Shown here in pieces: positions 16,078 to 19,763 of a DNA stretch of 19,763 nt. Below the pieces are notes generated by a model. It was not told where the DNA came from. It made no database searches and saw nothing but the letters and a program-made list of their open reading frames with translations. The translations under genes were made by a program, and so were the position numbers. The stretch's first letter is position 1. Each line of letters begins with the position of its first letter. The DNA is from Patescibacteria group bacterium (GTDB lineage Bacteria > Patescibacteriota > Saccharimonadia > CAILAD01 > GCA-016700035), in assembly GCA_030917125.1 (NCBI GenBank), contig JAUPVH010000043.1, forward strand, positions 1 to 19,763. The letters are read 5' to 3'.

Positions 16078-16878
16078 ATGAATACGGAGTGGATAGTTGT
16101 GAGTTTGGGCATGGTGGCCATATATGGGCTACTCGTCGGGTCGTTTTTAAACGCTTGGGTTTGGCGGGTGCATACGCACCGTCCAATTGCTAAGGGACGT
16201 AGCATGTGTCCACATTGTAAGACGACACTGAAGTGGTATGAGCTTATACCGGTGCTTTCATGGCTAGGTTTGAAAGGGAAGTGCCGCACCTGCCATAAGC
16301 CAATATCTTGGCAATATCCAGCAGTTGAGCTCGCCAATTCAGCTTTATGGGTGAGCCTTGCTCTATACTTTAATCCGGCAACTTCGATGGCTTGGCTTCA
16401 GCTAGTTATATGGTTATTTCTTGGTTCTCTTTTGCTCGCAGCGCTGGTGTATGACGCGCGTTGGATGCTTTTACCAGATGCGTTTGTGATACCGGCTACA
16501 GTTTTATCGATTGGGCTTGCAGTTCTTTCGGTTGTTGATTCTGGGTCAACGGCCGATCTGTGGCCACGCTTAATCGCCACAGCTTTGTTCGCAGGTATTT
16601 TCTTTATTATTTGGTATGCGTCTGGTGGTAGTTGGATAGGTGATGGCGATATTTGGCTGGCGGCGATAATGGGCTTGGTGCTAACTGGCGTGCAGCTAGT
16701 TGTAGCAATCTTTGTTGCCTTTAATTTAGGGGCCATTGTTGGCTTGTCACTCATCGCACTCCACAAAAAAACTCGCAAGAGCACGATAGCTTTTGGACCT
16801 TTTCTTATAATTGGCTTGTTTGCGGGCTTGTTTTTTGGTGAAGCACTATTAAATTGGTATCTTGGAATATTCGTCTAG
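16078..16878 (+). CDS. pilD: Prepilin peptidase PilD (with N-methylase domain signature)
   Basis: 266 residues from the ATG at 16078, chosen because a perfect -10 box ends seven bases upstream; a longer version from TTG at 16048 would need transcription through the promoter. The N-terminal zinc-type motifs CPHC (44, 47) and CRTC (69, 72) frame the usual domain with GSFLNAWVWR. The aspartyl protease residues are Asp126 in YDARWMLLPD and Asp191 in GDGD. Several membrane segments follow. This integral membrane enzyme cleaves the leader of prepilins after Gly and normally methylates the new N-terminus. It is the only peptidase seen here and should serve pilA and all minor pilins in the window. 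It has its own transcription unit between pilA and the minor-pilin cluster. Confidence 0.95.
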   Translation: MNTEWIVVSLGMVAIYGLLVGSFLNAWVWRVHTHRPIAKGRSMCPHCKTTLKWYELIPVLSWLGLKGKCRTCHKPISWQYPAVELANSALWVSLALYFNPATSMAWLQLVIWLFLGSLLLAALVYDARWMLLPDAFVIPATVLSIGLAVLSVVDSGSTADLWPRLIATALFAGIFFIIWYASGGSWIGDGDIWLAAIMGLVLTGVQLVVAIFVAFNLGAIVGLSLIALHKKTRKSTIAFGPFLIIGLFAGLFFGEALLNWYLGIFV

Positions 16879-16882
16879 TACA

Positions 16883-16910
16883 GCATAAGTGGTATACTTA
16901 TGCATAAGTG
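16883..16910 (+). promoter_or_regulatory. Operator-like inverted and direct repeats around the minor-pilin promoter
   Basis: GCATAAGT (16883-16890) and ACTTATGC (16896-16903) form a perfect eight-base inverted repeat over a five-base spacer. GCATAAGTG then recurs directly at 16902-16910. The -10 box TATACT (16893-16898), with upstream TG making an extended -10, lies inside the dyad, so a protein bound here would block or reshape transcription of the 328-aa prepilin and the genes after it. Expected start is near 16905, with a leader of about 21 bases and no clear ribosome site. Confidence 0.55.
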
Positions 16911-16926
16911 AAATCAATCAAGACGC

Positions 16927-17913
16927 ATGAAGAATATTCGTAACAAAATCGCGCAACGCAAACAGATATTTAAAGCTCGTCCAGGTATATCTTTGGTAGA
17001 GGTAATTATGGTATTAGGTATTTCAAGCATGATGATTGGTGGAGCGCTTGTTTGGTTTGATACACGTAAGAATAGTGACTTCTATGATCAGATGCGCCAG
17101 CTGGAATCTAGAATTCGCGAAGTACAGAGTGAGAATACCACCAGTATTGTGCCGGGTTACGACAAAAGCTCTCTTTCGGCGTGCAATCAACTTGATAGAA
17201 CTGGCTGTGTTTTAGAAAGTGGGGAAGAGGTGTATGGAACAGCGGTCTCTATGTTGGTTAATGCAGCCGGGGTTGGTTCACCACAATTGAAAATTTGGTA
17301 TCTAAAAAAGAATAAACCAGTTGGGACGCCTCTTCAGGCAGAAACGATTGATGATTATAGCGTCAGTACTGTAGATTTGCCGGCAACTGTTCGGTTTGAG
17401 GGATACAAAGTGTTTCCCCCAACCGGGGCAAATCTAAGTTGTGCTGCTCCAGCCGCACTAAACGGTTATCGCAATTTGCCCTATAAGGCGTCCGATCCAG
17501 TAGCTGCCGGTGAAGCAAGTATTACCGCAGCTGGTAGTGAAACCTTGATGGTCTTTAGGCGCACCACCGGAGGATACAATGCGTTTAACAATCCAGGTGG
17601 ATCTGTTGATATTGAGCCAACAACTGTTGCCGGTGTCCCGAGGCAGAGACCCTATTGGAATTCAACCGCACTGCCAATAATAAGTAATCCGGCTTGGAGA
17701 GGTAATTATGACGACTCGTCCTATCAATACAGCCCAAATCCAGATCCCGCAAATCTTACTGAGTCTCAAGGACGACTGAATAGTCAGCCATGTGCAGTTT
17801 TATGGCGATTTGGGAGCGTTGAGCGTAAAGCTGGTGCGCCGACCGAACCGCGTTTTACTGCTGAAATTAACTTTAATTTAGCCGATGGCACGACAACACT
17901 GGTAACGAGGTAG
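16927..17913 (+). CDS. Minor prepilin, class III signal (first gene of the minor-pilin set)
   Basis: 328 residues. A 20-residue basic leader ends in RPG, then ISLVEVIMVLGISSMMIGG; cleavage after Gly20 leaves Glu at position 5 of the mature protein. The helix is followed by FDTRKNSDFYDQMRQLESRIREVQSE and a large globular domain with several cysteines (positions near 75-85, 170 and 290) rich in Pro and Asn. This is much larger than the GspH/FimU proteins that usually open such sets (about 160-220 residues). I therefore call it a minor pilin by signal and position only. It is followed after two bases by the PilV-like gene. Confidence 0.85.
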   Translation: MKNIRNKIAQRKQIFKARPGISLVEVIMVLGISSMMIGGALVWFDTRKNSDFYDQMRQLESRIREVQSENTTSIVPGYDKSSLSACNQLDRTGCVLESGEEVYGTAVSMLVNAAGVGSPQLKIWYLKKNKPVGTPLQAETIDDYSVSTVDLPATVRFEGYKVFPPTGANLSCAAPAALNGYRNLPYKASDPVAAGEASITAAGSETLMVFRRTTGGYNAFNNPGGSVDIEPTTVAGVPRQRPYWNSTALPIISNPAWRGNYDDSSYQYSPNPDPANLTESQGRLNSQPCAVLWRFGSVERKAGAPTEPRFTAEINFNLADGTTTLVTR

Positions 17914-17915
17914 GC

Positions 17916-18509
17916 ATGAAAACTCAACGCAACAAAAATGGTATGACGCTTATCGAAATAATGTTTGCCTTTGCGATTATTGCGACAGTATTGACACTCT
18001 CGTACGCTGCATCGCTCAATGCTTGGCGTACTGCGACATCGTCCAATCAGCGCACACAAGCTCAATACTTAGTTCAGCAATCTTTGGAGGCGGTTAAGGC
18101 GTATCGTGAAACCGAAGATTTTTTTTGGGATGATTTTATGGATGAGCTAGCCGGGGCAAGCAGTGGTTTTTATATGGTAATGCTCAATAAGGATGGTAGT
18201 GAAATTCCTAATAGCTATGTGTGTCCAGCCGGAGCAGAGCCGTGTGAATTTAAGCTTAATTCAGGTGAAGACAAGGACTTAAAATCAATAGGTTCAAACA
18301 CTAGTGTGCCAGACAATACCACATTTATATTAAAGATAAGGCCAGCTGAGTATTACGAAGCTAACAGTAACTCGGCAAATGGTGGAGCACCACCGGCTGG
18401 GAGCGATAATATTACGGCCGTGAATTTAATCGCAGAAATTACTTGGACCGATACAAATGGCATAGTGAGCAATTTGGCAGCTAGTACGATAATTACGGAG
18501 CCACGATAG
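17916..18509 (+). CDS. pilV: PilV/GspI-like minor prepilin
   Basis: 197 residues. Leader MKTQRNKNG, then MTLIEIMFAFAIIATVLTLSY; cleavage after Gly9 with Glu at mature position 5. The following AQYLVQQSLEAVKAYRE resembles the A-x-(Q/A)-L-x-(Q/E)-x-LE-x2-(R/K) stretch typical of PilV/GspI minor pilins (type IV pilus modification protein PilV). GAGG at 17907-17910 serves as ribosome site. A Cys pair (VCPAGAEPCEF) may make a small loop. The stop shares one base with the GTG start of the next gene, so it is translationally linked to it. Confidence 0.8.
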   Translation: MKTQRNKNGMTLIEIMFAFAIIATVLTLSYAASLNAWRTATSSNQRTQAQYLVQQSLEAVKAYRETEDFFWDDFMDELAGASSGFYMVMLNKDGSEIPNSYVCPAGAEPCEFKLNSGEDKDLKSIGSNTSVPDNTTFILKIRPAEYYEANSNSANGGAPPAGSDNITAVNLIAEITWTDTNGIVSNLAASTIITEPR

Positions 18510-19144
18510 TGAAAAATAAACGGCATATGCGCAAGGGCTATACGTTAATAGAACTTACATTTTCGATTGCATTCTATACAATGATCGTCACGATTGCTCT
18601 AGTGGGCTTTATTGGTATTTTTGGAATCTACAACAAAGCCCAGAGCCTCACGCGGACTCAGGAGGAAACTCGAAAGGCGATGGATACACTCACGCGTGAC
18701 TTGCGCCAAACTCGTAATCTGTTACCAGCCACTTTAATGGCAGGACAAGATATAAAGGATTCTTATTGTCTGAATGTAAGTGGGCAGTTAGTCGGGTATG
18801 GCATTAAATATATTTCAGATAAACAACAATATATATTAGTACGTTCTTCTGAAGCAAAAACTGCAGGGCAAACACCATGTACGGACTATTCATCTGCTGT
18901 ACTTGTGACGAGTTCTGATGTGTGGAGCGATAAGAAGGCGCCAAGTGGTCCATTTCCAGCTACCGCACGTCCATTGGTGATTGAGCAAGTTTCGGGCAGT
19001 GGTGGGACTGGCCCTGTGGTATGGCAGGTTCGTGCGGGAGTGTTCAGAGGGGTGAGCGCACCAACAATGCCTGGGTTTACTACAGTAACAGATCAGTTTG
19101 GTGCTGGCACTATGCTCCAGTCAATTGTGGTTACGCGTGAGTAA
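18509..19144 (+). CDS. pilW: PilW/GspJ-like minor prepilin
   Basis: 211 residues from a GTG start that overlaps the preceding stop by one base and has GGAG (18497-18500) eight bases upstream; an internal ATG at 18527 would leave a leader of only four residues. Leader ends in RKG, then YTLIELTFSIAFYTMIVTIAL; Glu lies at mature position 5. The next helix (RTQEETRKAMDTLTRDLRQTRNLL) is characteristic of PilW/GspJ proteins, which cap the pilus with PilV and PilX-type subunits. The globular part is beta-rich and contains two cysteines. Confidence 0.8.
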   Translation: MKNKRHMRKGYTLIELTFSIAFYTMIVTIALVGFIGIFGIYNKAQSLTRTQEETRKAMDTLTRDLRQTRNLLPATLMAGQDIKDSYCLNVSGQLVGYGIKYISDKQQYILVRSSEAKTAGQTPCTDYSSAVLVTSSDVWSDKKAPSGPFPATARPLVIEQVSGSGGTGPVVWQVRAGVFRGVSAPTMPGFTTVTDQFGAGTMLQSIVVTRE

Positions 19145-19149
19145 AAATA

Positions 19150-19181
19150 TTGCAATCTTAAACATAAGAGGGTAGCATAAT
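19150..19181 (+). promoter_or_regulatory. Candidate promoter of the pilX-like gene
   Basis: TTGCAA (19150-19155) is 17 bases from TAGCAT (19173-19178); the overlapping CATAAT (19176-19181) lies seven bases before the ATG at 19189. Either reading gives a message with essentially no leader. CATAAGAG (19163-19170), related to the element at other pilus promoters, lies between the two hexamers. Confidence 0.4.
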
Positions 19182-19188
19182 AACAGTT

Positions 19189-19763
19189 ATGGTTTACAGA
19201 GCGAGGAAAATTTGGCGACGTCAACACCAGGGGTCTGCCGCACTCATTACTACAATCGCAGTTTCGGCAATTCTGGTAGTTCTTTTTGTTGGTATTACTA
19301 CAATTGCTACGAGGGAAATTCGCCAGTCTATCAATGCGGATAATGCCAACCGTGCTTTGTATGCTGCAGAGGCTGGAGTTGAGGATGCTGTACGCCGCTT
19401 GGCAGATGATCCGCGCGTAAGAGAAGAAAACTGTAACGAATTAGCAAGCCCACAGGGTAGTGAAGTTCCAGTTACCACAAGTGAAACCAATACGCCAGAT
19501 GTTGCTTGGACATGCCGAACGATTACCACAACCGCCGCCGAGCTTACCGGTCGCCTGGATGTAGATGAAAGCTTAAATCTTAATCTTGCTCGGGGTCGAG
19601 CGAGTGCTGCCGAGGATGCGTCGTACATTCAGCCACGCTACATGACAGTAGAGTGGAATAACCCGCGGGATGCAGCTGATGCATCTAGTCCACTTGTAAC
19701 AAAAGTATCAAGCTGGCTCCCTGTATATAACCCTGGGGTAGAGGACCCATGGACTGGCGCAGC
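19189..19763 (+). CDS. pilX: PilX-like minor pilin, 3' partial
   Basis: 191 codons are open from the ATG at 19189 to the window end, with no stop. The N-terminus is basic (MVYRARKIWRRQHQG), followed by SAALITTIAVSAILVVLFVGITTIA and then the signature NRALYAAEAGVEDAVRRL of the PilX N-terminal family. Cleavage would fall after Gly15. Mature position 5 is Ile, not Glu, as is common in PilX/GspK-type subunits that sit at the fibre tip. It follows the PilV-like and PilW-like genes, matching the usual minor-pilin order, but starts 44 bases after pilW with its own promoter-like sequence. The C-terminal part lies outside the window, so size and extra domains are unknown. Confidence 0.85.
   Translation, partial: MVYRARKIWRRQHQGSAALITTIAVSAILVVLFVGITTIATREIRQSINADNANRALYAAEAGVEDAVRRLADDPRVREENCNELASPQGSEVPVTTSETNTPDVAWTCRTITTTAAELTGRLDVDESLNLNLARGRASAAEDASYIQPRYMTVEWNNPRDAADASSPLVTKVSSWLPVYNPGVEDPWTGA

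Overview
The window reads as one continuous plus-strand type IV pilus (T4P) locus. Every gene I can support lies on the + strand, and no stretch over 100 bases lacks a gene. I saw no tRNA, rRNA, CRISPR array or insertion sequence. TGA is used as a real stop (350-aa gene, pilO), so this is the standard bacterial code. The locus has a pilM-pilN-pilO set without any visible secretin (PilQ) or full-size PilP. It also has reduced intergenic spacing, very large cysteine-containing secreted proteins and several promoters placed right at start codons. This fits a small-genome monoderm of the Patescibacteria (CPR), most likely Saccharibacteria-like. That placement is an inference from gene content, not from a marker gene.

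Left part (1-8344): a secreted surface protein cut by the window edge, a 350-aa bitopic membrane protein, and a 1706-aa secreted protein whose start overlaps the stop of the membrane protein. The two large proteins are paralogues over their C-terminal halves. Both carry an NBR1-like Ig domain, then a conserved module with an LGII-x2-G-x-I-x-I stretch and a DASLYATG motif, and both end in A-(Q/K)-PRF. I regard them as candidate pilus-associated adhesins, perhaps in the role PilY1 plays elsewhere.

Middle part (8425-15457): the assembly machine in the order pilM, pilN, pilO, a tiny 86-aa membrane protein at the pilP position, the extension ATPase pilB, the retraction ATPase pilT and the platform protein pilC. 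Genes are packed or overlapping, and a promoter sits directly before pilM.

Right part (15458-19763): the major pilin pilA with its own strong promoter, a perfect Shine-Dalgarno site and a strong terminator. After it come the prepilin peptidase pilD from an apparently leaderless promoter, then a minor-pilin series: a prepilin of unknown class, PilV-like, PilW-like and PilX-like, the last running off the window. PilD would process all the prepilins, PilB and PilT would drive extension and retraction through PilC, and PilMNO would connect them in the membrane.

The main new observations are the adhesin-like paralogue pair flanking a membrane partner, and a CATAAGNG motif at the start of several surface-component transcription units but absent from the pilM and pilD promoters. 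Others are start-codon-proximal -10 boxes at pilM, pilD and pilX, and the miniature PilP-position protein.
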